Of a stretch of DNA of 64,000 nt, positions 16,558-24,665 are shown one piece after another. The DNA is taken from positions 1 to 64,000 of the forward strand of contig CAMUGE010000007.1 of the NCBI GenBank assembly GCA_947088345.1, read 5' to 3'. Within the stretch, counting starts at the first letter, position 1. Each line of letters starts with the position of its first letter. The position numbers and the translations under genes were made by a program. The DNA is from an uncultured Roseburia sp. Lineage in GTDB: Bacteria; Bacillota; Clostridia; Lachnospirales; Lachnospiraceae. A model generated the notes under the pieces. It searched no databases. It worked only from the letters and a program-made list of their open reading frames with translations, and was not told the DNA's origin.

Positions 16558-16698
16558 TCAACAGTGGCAGAACAGAAAATATCCCGCTGCCAGGCAGATG
16601 ACAATAATCAAAAGGCCAATAAAACTGTTATCTATGACAAGCATTACAAGCATGCCAATTGCAAACCAAAAAAGCGCAAAGCCGATGATCTGTTTCAT
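16558..16698 (-). CDS. 46-residue membrane protein, uncharacterised
   Basis: A short frame starting at the ATG at 16698 and ending at TGA (16558-16560). It encodes two hydrophobic stretches: MKQIIGFALFWFAIGMLVML, then a turn with Asp-Asn-Ser, then FIGLLIIVICLAAGYFLF with a terminal CHC. This is a two-helix hairpin with short polar ends. GGGG lies 5 nt before the ATG, a modest ribosome site. It fills an otherwise empty 288-bp gap between ytfJ and the kinase-like gene, same strand as both, so it is probably cotranscribed. Function unknown. The overlapping plus-strand frames are basic, low-complexity shadows. Confidence 0.7.
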   Translation of the reverse strand: MKQIIGFALFWFAIGMLVMLVIDNSFIGLLIIVICLAAGYFLFCHC

Positions 16699-16767
16699 GA
16701 TACCCCAAAAAACCTGTTTCTTACTTTTACTATATGCCTTTCGGGATCTTTTGTATGACGTCTTTGC

Positions 16768-17202
16768 CTATTCTTTGTTTACAGAATCGCTTAACATCTC
16801 TTCTATCTCTTTACCCGCTGCCTTTTTTGCCTCCTCGTCGGCAGGATCTTTAGAAGCATCGGCCTGTTTTTTCTTCTCGGAAAATTTGTTGACAAAATCG
16901 GGTACCATATCAAGAACTTTCGTAATGCCGTCCTGATTTTTAATATTAATCAGCTTACTTGTACCATTCTGGATCACAAGTACCGCGCTCGGCATAATTT
17001 TTCCACCCATACCGCCTGCGCCGTTATTGCTCTTTTCTTTGGAAAATGCGCCGGCTGCAACGCCAAATGAAACGTCCACCAGCGGGAGGATAATCGTATC
17101 CCCGATGTGAACCGCATCTCCTACCACCGTTTTGGTTGTGATAAAACTATCCATTCCCTTAAATAAAGATTCCACTGTTGTATGGAAACTATTGTCTGAC
17201 AT
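16768..17202 (-). CDS. ytfJ: Sporulation protein YtfJ (GerW family)
   Basis: A 144-residue GerW-family protein. It begins SFHTTVESLFKGMDSFITTKTVVGDAV, has the conserved IILPLVDVSFGVAAG strand, and a Gly-rich loop before a final ISxPSA-like segment (GGKIMPSAVLVI). The last 40 residues are a charged Lys/Ala/Glu-rich tail. GerW is needed for spore germination with alanine in Bacillus, but the family also occurs in non-sporulating bacteria. AGGAATC precedes the ATG. It lies 17 bp after a DUF2953 gene, the ytfI-ytfJ pairing seen in Bacillus. Confidence 0.92.
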   Translation of the reverse strand: MSDNSFHTTVESLFKGMDSFITTKTVVGDAVHIGDTIILPLVDVSFGVAAGAFSKEKSNNGAGGMGGKIMPSAVLVIQNGTSKLINIKNQDGITKVLDMVPDFVNKFSEKKKQADASKDPADEEAKKAAGKEIEEMLSDSVNKE

Positions 17203-17219
17203 AATTGATTCCTGCCTTT

Positions 17220-18149
17220 CTATTTGATAAAATTTTTCATAAGATAGCGAAACTCTTTCTTTAGAAACAGCCGTGTTGCGGAAACCAGTACATGAACCAG
17301 ACGCACATGTCCGCGAAACCGGAATTTTCCTCTCAGATATGCCTGATCTGACACAAAATCAGGATAAACATTGCTGTTTTCCCTGTATAAAACAGGAAAG
17401 ACAGATAATAAGCCCAGAATCAGGCCTGTTGCGGCCGGATCGCCTGCGGAAAATTCGATGGCTGTCTTTTGTCTGCGAAAACGCATATGTTTTAACAGAT
17501 AGACAAGCTCTTTCCATATGTAGGAAAATGCTTTCTGATTTGCTTTATCCGACAGTTTCTTTTTGAAATCTCCTGTCTTTTGTACCGCACTCTTTGCTTT
17601 GCCTCTTGCAGAGTTATAGTGATCTGATATTTTTTCAGAAAAGCGTTCTGTTTCAGGATTTGGCTCTGACCATTTGTAAGAACCCGGCTGTTCCGATTCC
17701 GCTTTATTTTGACTGGGATCGGCAGGACTTTGCATTGCCGTCTCGTCCAGCGTTTTCTCTTCCTGCGGAAGCGTTTCCAAATATTCTACGGATGCAACAT
17801 CTTTGACGCTGTTTTGCTCGGATTCCGGAACAGATGTTTCTCTTTCACTCTCCCGCTTTGTTTTATTTTTTTTCTTCTTTTTGGGTTTCTTTTCTTTCTT
17901 TTTTTGGAGTCGAAAACCGAACAGTTGAAAAAAAGTTTCCACACCATCCCCATTATAATGAAAATGTAAGGAAACGGCGGAAAACAGCCAGGACAGTTTC
18001 GCCTGTATCTTCCATCTCCCGTCAGATTCCCCCAGGGACGCATATCCGACCGGTATAAACAACAACAGGGACAGCAGGAGAAGTAAAATACAAAGCAGCG
18101 ACAACAGCAGTATCCCCAAAACCTTACATATAATGATAATGACTGACAT
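17220..18149 (-). CDS. DUF2953 membrane protein (YtfI-like)
   Basis: A 309-residue protein with one strongly hydrophobic N-terminal helix (about residues 3-35, rich in Ile/Leu), a very basic middle that includes a Lys/Arg block near residue 90, an acidic Glu/Pro/Ser-rich linker, and a conserved C-terminal part with TAIEFSAGDPAATGLILGLLS and FRFRGHVRLVHV, the DUF2953 signature. It is the upstream partner of ytfJ. Function unknown; the pairing suggests envelope or spore work. The low-complexity linker varies in length across the family. Confidence 0.85.
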   Translation of the reverse strand: MSVIIIICKVLGILLLSLLCILLLLLSLLLFIPVGYASLGESDGRWKIQAKLSWLFSAVSLHFHYNGDGVETFFQLFGFRLQKKKEKKPKKKKKNKTKRESERETSVPESEQNSVKDVASVEYLETLPQEEKTLDETAMQSPADPSQNKAESEQPGSYKWSEPNPETERFSEKISDHYNSARGKAKSAVQKTGDFKKKLSDKANQKAFSYIWKELVYLLKHMRFRRQKTAIEFSAGDPAATGLILGLLSVFPVLYRENSNVYPDFVSDQAYLRGKFRFRGHVRLVHVLVSATRLFLKKEFRYLMKNFIK

Positions 18150-18170
18150 TCGTTTTGTTATTCTCCTAAC

Positions 18171-18500
18171 CTAAGAGTTCCCCATCCTGCTTTCCGACAG
18201 GATATAATCCCGAACTGTAAATGTCCCCGTCTTACGATACACATCCATCACAATTGAGGCTGCTGTCTCAATTGCTTCATCATAGCCTTTTGCCAGGCCT
18301 ACCACATACAATTTTTTTTTCGGATACGATTTCTGCAGCAATTCCTGTGCCGGGATAATATCCAGAAGATTTTTTTCATTTGAAGCAAGCGCAATCACAT
18401 AGATCGAGATCTGTCCGGCATTGTGCCGTATCTTCCACTTCACGCGCGCCGCACCCCGCCCGATCCTCTCTCCGACATATAAATTTTTATACCAAATCAT
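18171..18500 (-). CDS. Conserved hypothetical protein
   Basis: A 109-residue protein I do not recognise. It is soluble-looking, with an alternating strand-helix pattern: QISIYVIALAS, an aspartate/leucine-rich helix, KKKLYVVGLAKGYDEAIETAASIVMDVYRKTG, then TVRDYILS. The GLAKGYDEA loop resembles a small nucleotide- or metal-binding turn, but no known motif is complete. GGAGA lies 7 nt before the ATG. It lies 21 bp before the DUF2953 gene and 30 bp after the Nudix gene, so it is operonic with them. Confidence 0.72.
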   Translation of the reverse strand: MIWYKNLYVGERIGRGAARVKWKIRHNAGQISIYVIALASNEKNLLDIIPAQELLQKSYPKKKLYVVGLAKGYDEAIETAASIVMDVYRKTGTFTVRDYILSESRMGNS

Positions 18501-18530
18501 GAAAAATCTCCGTCCGAATTACAATTTAAA

Positions 18531-18983
18531 CTAAAAATATTTGTGACTGCCCCATAGATTACTCTTTTTCAGCTCCAGGTATTCGTTGTACGCTTTTTCC
18601 AGAATCTGCTTTTCGTTTGGAAAACGAAGTAAATGGAACGCCTCATGGTACTTGTAATAACCGGAATCAATAAAATATTCTTCACGCTGTGGTTTGCTGT
18701 AATAATTATCCCCCATCATCAGATACCAGTGAACTTCTTTTTGTACGGTATCGTCCGGGATGGCAAAGGAATACTGACTTTTGCCGACATATTTGATTAT
18801 GCTGACATGCGCGCCTGTTTCCTCTAATACTTCCCGCAGTGCCGTTTCCTTATATTCTTCGCCCGGCTCTACGGTTCCCTTTGGAAGTACCCAGCCCTCG
18901 TATTTGTTTTTATAATTTTTATACAGGAGCAGTATCTTCCCACGAAATATTACCACACCACCACAGCTTGTTGCTTCTATCAT
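18531..18983 (-). CDS. Nudix hydrolase
   Basis: A 150-residue hydrolase of a nucleoside-diphosphate-linked substrate. The Nudix box G-x5-E-x7-REVLEETGA is complete (residues about 35-57), preceded by GWVLPKGTVEPGEEY. The fold fills the whole protein, as in Ap4A or ADP-ribose hydrolases; the substrate cannot be chosen from sequence. AGGAGG lies 7 nt before the ATG. It is the first gene of the minus-strand run leading to ytfJ and the PepSY lipoprotein. Confidence 0.92.
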   Translation of the reverse strand: MIEATSCGGVVIFRGKILLLYKNYKNKYEGWVLPKGTVEPGEEYKETALREVLEETGAHVSIIKYVGKSQYSFAIPDDTVQKEVHWYLMMGDNYYSKPQREEYFIDSGYYKYHEAFHLLRFPNEKQILEKAYNEYLELKKSNLWGSHKYF

Positions 18984-19035
18984 TGCAATACCTCCTGATG
19001 TGGTCTTTATCTTTCATTTAGTATAATACTTTTTT

Positions 19036-19536
19036 CTATTGCTGTAAAGCCAGAAATGCATTACGGACAGCCTCCGCTGTCTTCTGTTCCGCCATAATAT
19101 AGAGGATCACGTCTCCGACATTTTCAATAATTACGCTCTCTGCCTCGACGCAAACCCATTTTCTCGGATCTGCATTGTCCGAGAGCAGCTGTTTTGCCTC
19201 GTCCACTTTATCCGGATCTTTCACGCGCAGCAATACGCACTGATACGGGTCGACATTTACCATCGGCACTGATGCCACAGAGTCTGTAAAATCTATCTCT
19301 GTCGTGCCGAGCAGATATTCCTGGTTTTCGTCCGGAATTTCCATTGCAACATAATTTTCCAATGCTTCACGCACGGTGTCATCGACGTCCGCCGTCGCAT
19401 AAAGCTGACTTAAAATATTATGGCAGCTTCCCTCCAGCGAGACATTGTCAATTTCTTTTTTCCCGCATCCGGTAAATAAAATAGAAATCAAAAAACTTAA
19501 AATGACCGCAGCTGCTATGTTTCTCTTCTTTAACAT
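19036..19536 (-). CDS. DUF4358 lipoprotein
   Basis: A 166-residue secreted lipoprotein. The signal peptide MLKKRNIAAAVILSFLISIL runs into FTGC at about residue 24. The mature part matches the DUF4358 pattern: a conserved acidic LLGTTEIDFTDSV segment, VNVDPYQCVLLRVKD and a final DVILYIMAEQK strand followed by an Ala-rich helix. The family is common in Lachnospiraceae and uncharacterised. AGGAGGG precedes the ATG. It lies 63 bp downstream of the penicillin-binding protein, possibly the last gene of that operon. Confidence 0.85.
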   Translation of the reverse strand: MLKKRNIAAAVILSFLISILFTGCGKKEIDNVSLEGSCHNILSQLYATADVDDTVREALENYVAMEIPDENQEYLLGTTEIDFTDSVASVPMVNVDPYQCVLLRVKDPDKVDEAKQLLSDNADPRKWVCVEAESVIIENVGDVILYIMAEQKTAEAVRNAFLALQQ

Positions 19537-19599
19537 AAGAATCCCTCCTGTAAATCAATCCTGTTTACAATTATTCCACAAATTTTCCAATTTTATATC

Positions 19600-21060
19600 C
19601 TAATTTTGAAAATAAACTTCAAAAATTTCTTTTGCAATCGGTACGGCATACTCGCTTCCCGAACCCGACCGCTCTACAATCACCGATACGGCGATATCCT
19701 CTTTTCCTTCCATTTTTGCATATCCGACAAACCAGGAATGAGAAGAATCCGCTCCGGTAGAGTATTCGGCGCTCCCGGTCTTTCCGTATGCGTCATAAAT
19801 CTGGTCTTTTAATTTTTTTCCGGTGCCGTCTGACACAACGGCATGCATAAAATCCTGTAAAATCACCGCCTCCTCCTGTGTGATCAATTGCAAAAAGACA
19901 GCCGGTTTATTTTGTTCTACTGTAGAACCGTTCGCATTTTCTATATGGTCAATCACATAAGGCTTCATCAGCACTCCGTCATTTGCAATTGCGGATGTAA
20001 TCAGAGCCATGTGCAGCGGAGTCACAAGGGTTTTTCCCTGTCCGATTGACGTTTCCATCACAGCGGAATCCGCATCGTTTGGCGAGAGCACAAAACTGCT
20101 TTTGTTGTATAGCAAATCTATCGGCAGGGCGCTGTTAAATAACATTTCATCACATAATGATTTAAAACGGTTAAGATCAAGCGTCAGACCAAGCGACGCA
20201 TAGGAAGTATTGCAGGAACGGGCAAATGAGCTTTTTAAATCCACACTTCCATGTCTTGTCCCGCCATAACAGTGAATCTTTGCATTTCCCGATGCAAAAT
20301 CACCGGTACAGTTGTACTGGTAGGACTCGTAATCCGCAGGATGTTCGCGGATGTATTCCAGGGTCGTTAAAATTTTAAATGTGGAGCCCGGTGGGTAGAG
20401 CCCCTGCGTCGCCCTGTTTAACAGCTGCGATTTATCATTGTCCTCGGCCGTCAAAAGCGCCCAGTCCTCGGAAACCGTATTTGGATTATAGTCCGGTTTT
20501 GACACCATGGCAAGGATTTTTCCGGTTTTCGGTTCCATCACGACAACTGCTCCCCGAAAAGCGCCGATTGCGTCAAATGCCGTCTGCTGCAATGCTACCG
20601 ACAGCGTTGTCACAACATTATCGCCCGGATTTTTTACTGCCGATAACTCCCCCGCTATTTTTTCAGGAGTTGATATATTAGAACGCAGCAAATTAAAATT
20701 GGCAAACGACTCTAATCCGGTTTTCCCGTGATTGGCATATCCGACTGCATGCGCAAACAGATTGTCATACGGGTAACGGCGGGTTTCTTTCCCGTCCGCG
20801 TCTGTCACTGTCTCCGCTAAAATCTCCTTGTCTGCCGAATAAATCGTACCGCGCACAATCTTCTCCTGGAAAATCTCCTGTCGTTTGTTATAAGGATTAT
20901 TAATAAAATCCTCGCTAAGCACAACCTGGAAATAAATAAAATATCCCATCATCCCGACAAAAAGAGCAAGAAATGAATAGGCGACAACTGCAAATTCCCT
21001 ATTTTTCGCGGAAGCTTTCTTCCTGGCTGAAATATTCCCGTCCGTTTCCTTTCGCGCCAT
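19600..21060 (-). CDS. Class B penicillin-binding protein (transpeptidase)
   Basis: A 486-residue transpeptidase that cross-links peptidoglycan outside the membrane. One N-terminal membrane helix (about residues 24-46) is followed by a short dimerisation region and the transpeptidase domain with the three active-site motifs: STFK (in PPGSTFKILT), SCN (ARSCNTSY) and KTGS (YGKTGSAEY). It is short for the class (PbpA type rather than SpoVD or FtsI, no PASTA domains). Its first 62 bp overlap the end of the SEDS gene, so the pair is translationally coupled and probably forms a SEDS-PBP synthase. AGGAGGGGG precedes the ATG. Confidence 0.95.
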   Translation of the reverse strand: MARKETDGNISARKKASAKNREFAVVAYSFLALFVGMMGYFIYFQVVLSEDFINNPYNKRQEIFQEKIVRGTIYSADKEILAETVTDADGKETRRYPYDNLFAHAVGYANHGKTGLESFANFNLLRSNISTPEKIAGELSAVKNPGDNVVTTLSVALQQTAFDAIGAFRGAVVVMEPKTGKILAMVSKPDYNPNTVSEDWALLTAEDNDKSQLLNRATQGLYPPGSTFKILTTLEYIREHPADYESYQYNCTGDFASGNAKIHCYGGTRHGSVDLKSSFARSCNTSYASLGLTLDLNRFKSLCDEMLFNSALPIDLLYNKSSFVLSPNDADSAVMETSIGQGKTLVTPLHMALITSAIANDGVLMKPYVIDHIENANGSTVEQNKPAVFLQLITQEEAVILQDFMHAVVSDGTGKKLKDQIYDAYGKTGSAEYSTGADSSHSWFVGYAKMEGKEDIAVSVIVERSGSGSEYAVPIAKEIFEVYFQN

Positions 21061-22372
21061 TTAGATCCCCCTCCTTCTGCTTTAACATATAAAAGCCCTG
21101 AATCACTGCAAATAGAATCATCGTTGACAGCAGCGAACTGCCGCCGTAACTGACCAGAGGCAGCGTTACCCCGGTTGACGGAATCATCTTGATCGCTCCT
21201 CCGACCGTAAGAAAAATCTGAAACCCGTAGAGGATACCAAGTCCAAGCGCCGCCAGTTTGTAAAACTGGTCGCGCATTTGCATTGCGATGTTTAGAAACA
21301 TCAGAAAACAACTGACACAGACCATAATCAGACACAACGCAAAAACGCCGCCCATCTCCTCGGAAATCGCCGAAAAAATAAAGTCCTGTTCTACAATCGG
21401 GATGCGGTTTGGCGTTCCCTGATTTAATCCCATCCCGAACCATCCTCCTGTGCCGATTGCAAACAGGGACTGAGAAATCTGATATCCCTCGTTGTCAATG
21501 ACACTGAGCGGATCGCTCCATGCGAGTACGCGCACCCTGATATGAGAGAACAGACGGTAGGCTGCTATCGCAGCCACGCACCCGCTTAAAAGCCCGGCCG
21601 TCAGGTAGAACAGTTTCCTTGTCGCGACATACAGCATAATTAAATAAGTGATAAAAAAAATCAGCGCGCCGCCCAGGTCTTTGGATGCGACAAGAATCAG
21701 CACATGTGCGGCTGCAATCGAAGTTGTAATTGCAACCCGCAGGAAATCCGTTGACTGCCACAGCATACAGGCTGTAAAAAACACAAACAATATCTTTACA
21801 AATTCGGATGGCTGTACGGAAAAGCCTGCGATAGAAATGGAAATCTTTGCCCCGTAAGTAGTGGAACCAAATACTGTAACGACAAGAAGCGCGCATATTC
21901 CAAACAGAGCAAAAACCCATCCGAATTTCTTTAACCATGTCATTTTCTGTACAACGAGAGGAATAAACAGCGTAAGGCCTGCCGTAATCAGCGCAATGAT
22001 ATATTGTTTCACAGCCCGCTGAAAAGAAAGCCTTGTGAGCATAATAAATCCAATTGACAGCAGCATACACATATTATTGACCAAAAGCATGGAACAATTT
22101 TCATAGAAAAGCTGATAGCATGTCAGCAGTATGGAAAAAAATACCACCTGAAAAAGGTAAAAAAACAAAATACTGATTTCTTCCGTCGTCACGTAAAGTG
22201 CAAGAAACGCTCCAAAATGAATCACAAACATAAATACGCGCTGGCGTATAAAAATCCGATTCTTCTTCTTTGCACTGACAGTCCCGCGCAACACCACAAA
22301 ACATTCATAAGTATAAAACGCAAAACACAAGATAATCAGATATTTGACAGCCTCTACAATAATATTCGCCAT
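20999..22372 (-). CDS. SEDS-family peptidoglycan polymerase (FtsW/RodA/SpoVE)
   Basis: A 457-residue polytopic membrane protein, with about ten hydrophobic helices, that polymerises lipid II. The SEDS core is clear: FSVQPSEFVKILFVF, ASKDLGGALIFFITYLIML, the extracellular stretch YQISQSLFAIGTGGWFGMGL, QDFIFSAISEEMGG and STGVTLPLVSYGGSS. It cannot be placed as FtsW, RodA or SpoVE by sequence alone; its partner is a short class B PBP, which argues for an accessory or elongation role. Its start codon lies 3 bp after the U32 gene's stop, and its end overlaps the PBP gene by 62 bp. Confidence 0.95.
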   Translation of the reverse strand: MANIIVEAVKYLIILCFAFYTYECFVVLRGTVSAKKKNRIFIRQRVFMFVIHFGAFLALYVTTEEISILFFYLFQVVFFSILLTCYQLFYENCSMLLVNNMCMLLSIGFIMLTRLSFQRAVKQYIIALITAGLTLFIPLVVQKMTWLKKFGWVFALFGICALLVVTVFGSTTYGAKISISIAGFSVQPSEFVKILFVFFTACMLWQSTDFLRVAITTSIAAAHVLILVASKDLGGALIFFITYLIMLYVATRKLFYLTAGLLSGCVAAIAAYRLFSHIRVRVLAWSDPLSVIDNEGYQISQSLFAIGTGGWFGMGLNQGTPNRIPIVEQDFIFSAISEEMGGVFALCLIMVCVSCFLMFLNIAMQMRDQFYKLAALGLGILYGFQIFLTVGGAIKMIPSTGVTLPLVSYGGSSLLSTMILFAVIQGFYMLKQKEGDLNGAKGNGREYFSQEESFREK

Positions 22373-22374
22373 AG

Positions 22375-24624
22375 TTAGTCTACCCCACGTTTGTAATGTC
22401 CGTATGTATATTCCCCGGGAAACTGTTCCTTAAAATCTGCGCCCTGCTCTATCACCTGTTGGCAGCTCTGTAAAACATGTCTGACTTCTTTTTCACTTTC
22501 CATTGTAAAAGAAATTCTGCCGTAACGAACCCCCGCCTGTTTTAATTCTTCCACATAACCTAACAGGTTAAGTACAGATGCATTATAGATTGTGTTACAG
22601 CAATCTGCACAGTCCGTTTTAACCGGAAAATACTTTCTGTATCGGTCTTTCAGATAAAAAATGCGATTTTTCCTGCCGCATGTTTCCGTATTAACGGCAA
22701 TGCACTGAGCTGAAATCATAAGCGGAATGCGTCCGTATACAAGCGTCTCCGTACCTCTGTTATCTCGTTCGGATAGCTCTTTTTTGTTTAATTCCAGAGG
22801 CGCTGTATCCCGCAGCGGATGATAAGCTCTCCACAAAAATGATTTTGCGCGGTTATTGTACGTATACATGCCAAAATCTAAAATTACCGGAAGAACATTT
22901 TGTAATTCGTCTTTTAGAAACGACGCTCCGTCAAAACTTCTGACAACAATACCGTCTAACCTCATCTCTTTGAGCTGTTTTTTATGATTTCGGTAAAATT
23001 CTGCCGTCTCACTGCGAAATACTGCCGGAAATATCAGGTATGCTTTTTTGTGATATTTATGAATCCGTTTTACGTCTTCTTCCAATTGTACCCAAATCAG
23101 CTCCCTGGTATAACAACTGCTGTCCAGATAAATCGCTTCTGAAAACGAAAATTCAAGAGCGGCAAAAAGCTGGCTTCTCTGTGCAATCGACAGCACAAGA
23201 GAGAATTTTTTATTTTCCTCCGTTGTTTTTGCAGGAAATCCATCATAATCAATGGATAGCCGACAGATTTTTTGCATGGAATACCGATTGTGATTTTCGT
23301 TTGCACAAAGCGCTTCAAACAGCTGTGCAAGCGCGTCACGACGCAGCTGTTTGAGCGTGGAAACCGGAACGAATGCATCTTCGTCCATATCAATGGTAAG
23401 TTTCTCAAAAACAAACGGCGTATTGCCGGTTTTTTTGATCTGGGACGCTGCCTGCTCCCGCGACAGCGGTTTTTTCTGGGCTGACTCTGTTGTGCCTGCG
23501 GTTGCGCATACCTCTCGTCCTCGGCATCTTACCGTCAGTGTAGCAGACAATTCTTTTTTTAATATTAAGATTCCCTCAATTTTTTCTTTTAATTCTGCTG
23601 TTTTCTCACCGCGCCATTTCGCGGATAACGGATCTTCTCTCTTTTTTTCATGGCTGGGTTTCCCATATGTAATCATTTCTCTGCCGTTTCTTCGGTACAG
23701 GTAGCCGTCGGTAAATCCGCTGCGATTGCCAAGATCTGATAATCGCTGCAAATCTGTCTTTTTTGTTTTGTACCGCGCTTTTGCTTCCGAAAAACCAAAT
23801 TTTGCACAATCATTCAAAAAACGGTCGAGACTGGCACGATATATGGAGACAACGCCGGCCGCATATTCCGCCTGCTTCATACGTCCCTCGATCTTAAAGG
23901 AATCCACGCCGCATTCGTAAAATTCCGGAATCGAATTTACGGTACACAGATCCTTTGGGCTTAACAGATAAGTTCCGCGCTGCGGCTGTTTTTTGAATCG
24001 TTCGTCGAATACTTCATAGGAAAGACGGCAGGGCTGCGCACATCTGCCGCGATTTCCGCTTCTGCCGCCTAACATACTGCTAAAGAGGCACTGCCCTGAA
24101 TAACAGTAACAAAGCGCTCCGTGCACGAATGTCTCGATCTCGAGATTCGTCTCTGTCCGAATTTCTTTTATTTCATCCAGCGAGAGTTCACGCGCAGTTA
24201 CAATGCGGGATACGCCGATATCCTGCAGCCATTTTGCACCGGAGGGACCTGTAATGGTCATCTGTGTGCTGGCATGTACGGACAGTGTCGGAAATACTTC
24301 CCGTATCAGCGAGAGCGCTCCGATATCCTGTACAATTACGGCATCAAGTCCCTCGTTGACACAGGGAAGCAGATACTCGTACAGCTCTTCCTCCAATTCG
24401 CGTTCTTTCAGGAGCGTATTGACGGTCAGATAAAACTTTCTTCCGTGAAGGTGTGCAAGCGAAATGGCAAAAAGCAGCTGTTCTTTCGTAAAATTATCCG
24501 CAAATGCCCGTGCGCCGAAACGGCTGCCTCCGGCATAGACTGCATCGGCTCCCGCCAAAAGCACCGCCTGAAATGTTTCAAAAGATCCTGCCGGAGCCAG
24601 CAGCTCAATCGTTCTGTCTTTCAT
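22375..24624 (-). CDS. Peptidase U32 family protein with DUF3656
   Basis: A 749-residue member of the U32/YhbU-RlhA family. The N-terminal half is the U32 TIM-barrel part (ELLAPAGSFETFQAVLLAGADAVYAGG at the start; FVHGALCYCYSGQCLFSSML and GNRGRCAQPCR give the Cys cluster). The second half contains DUF3656 and a C-terminal CDCCNTIYN-type Cys set. Many members are now seen as RNA hydroxylases or collagenase-like proteases; the sequence does not decide. AAGGAT precedes the ATG. It starts the SEDS-PBP run, and a terminator separates it from zapA. Confidence 0.9.
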   Translation of the reverse strand: MKDRTIELLAPAGSFETFQAVLLAGADAVYAGGSRFGARAFADNFTKEQLLFAISLAHLHGRKFYLTVNTLLKERELEEELYEYLLPCVNEGLDAVIVQDIGALSLIREVFPTLSVHASTQMTITGPSGAKWLQDIGVSRIVTARELSLDEIKEIRTETNLEIETFVHGALCYCYSGQCLFSSMLGGRSGNRGRCAQPCRLSYEVFDERFKKQPQRGTYLLSPKDLCTVNSIPEFYECGVDSFKIEGRMKQAEYAAGVVSIYRASLDRFLNDCAKFGFSEAKARYKTKKTDLQRLSDLGNRSGFTDGYLYRRNGREMITYGKPSHEKKREDPLSAKWRGEKTAELKEKIEGILILKKELSATLTVRCRGREVCATAGTTESAQKKPLSREQAASQIKKTGNTPFVFEKLTIDMDEDAFVPVSTLKQLRRDALAQLFEALCANENHNRYSMQKICRLSIDYDGFPAKTTEENKKFSLVLSIAQRSQLFAALEFSFSEAIYLDSSCYTRELIWVQLEEDVKRIHKYHKKAYLIFPAVFRSETAEFYRNHKKQLKEMRLDGIVVRSFDGASFLKDELQNVLPVILDFGMYTYNNRAKSFLWRAYHPLRDTAPLELNKKELSERDNRGTETLVYGRIPLMISAQCIAVNTETCGRKNRIFYLKDRYRKYFPVKTDCADCCNTIYNASVLNLLGYVEELKQAGVRYGRISFTMESEKEVRHVLQSCQQVIEQGADFKEQFPGEYTYGHYKRGVD

Positions 24625-24633
24625 CCTATCCTT

Positions 24634-24658
24634 AAAAAGGAGCGTCTTTGCACGCTCC
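24634..24658 (-). terminator. Terminator of zapA
   Basis: Read on the minus strand: GGAGCGT, loop GCAAAG, ACGCTCC, then TTTTT. It lies between the zapA stop and the U32 start. Confidence 0.82.
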
Positions 24659-24665
24659 CCCTCCC

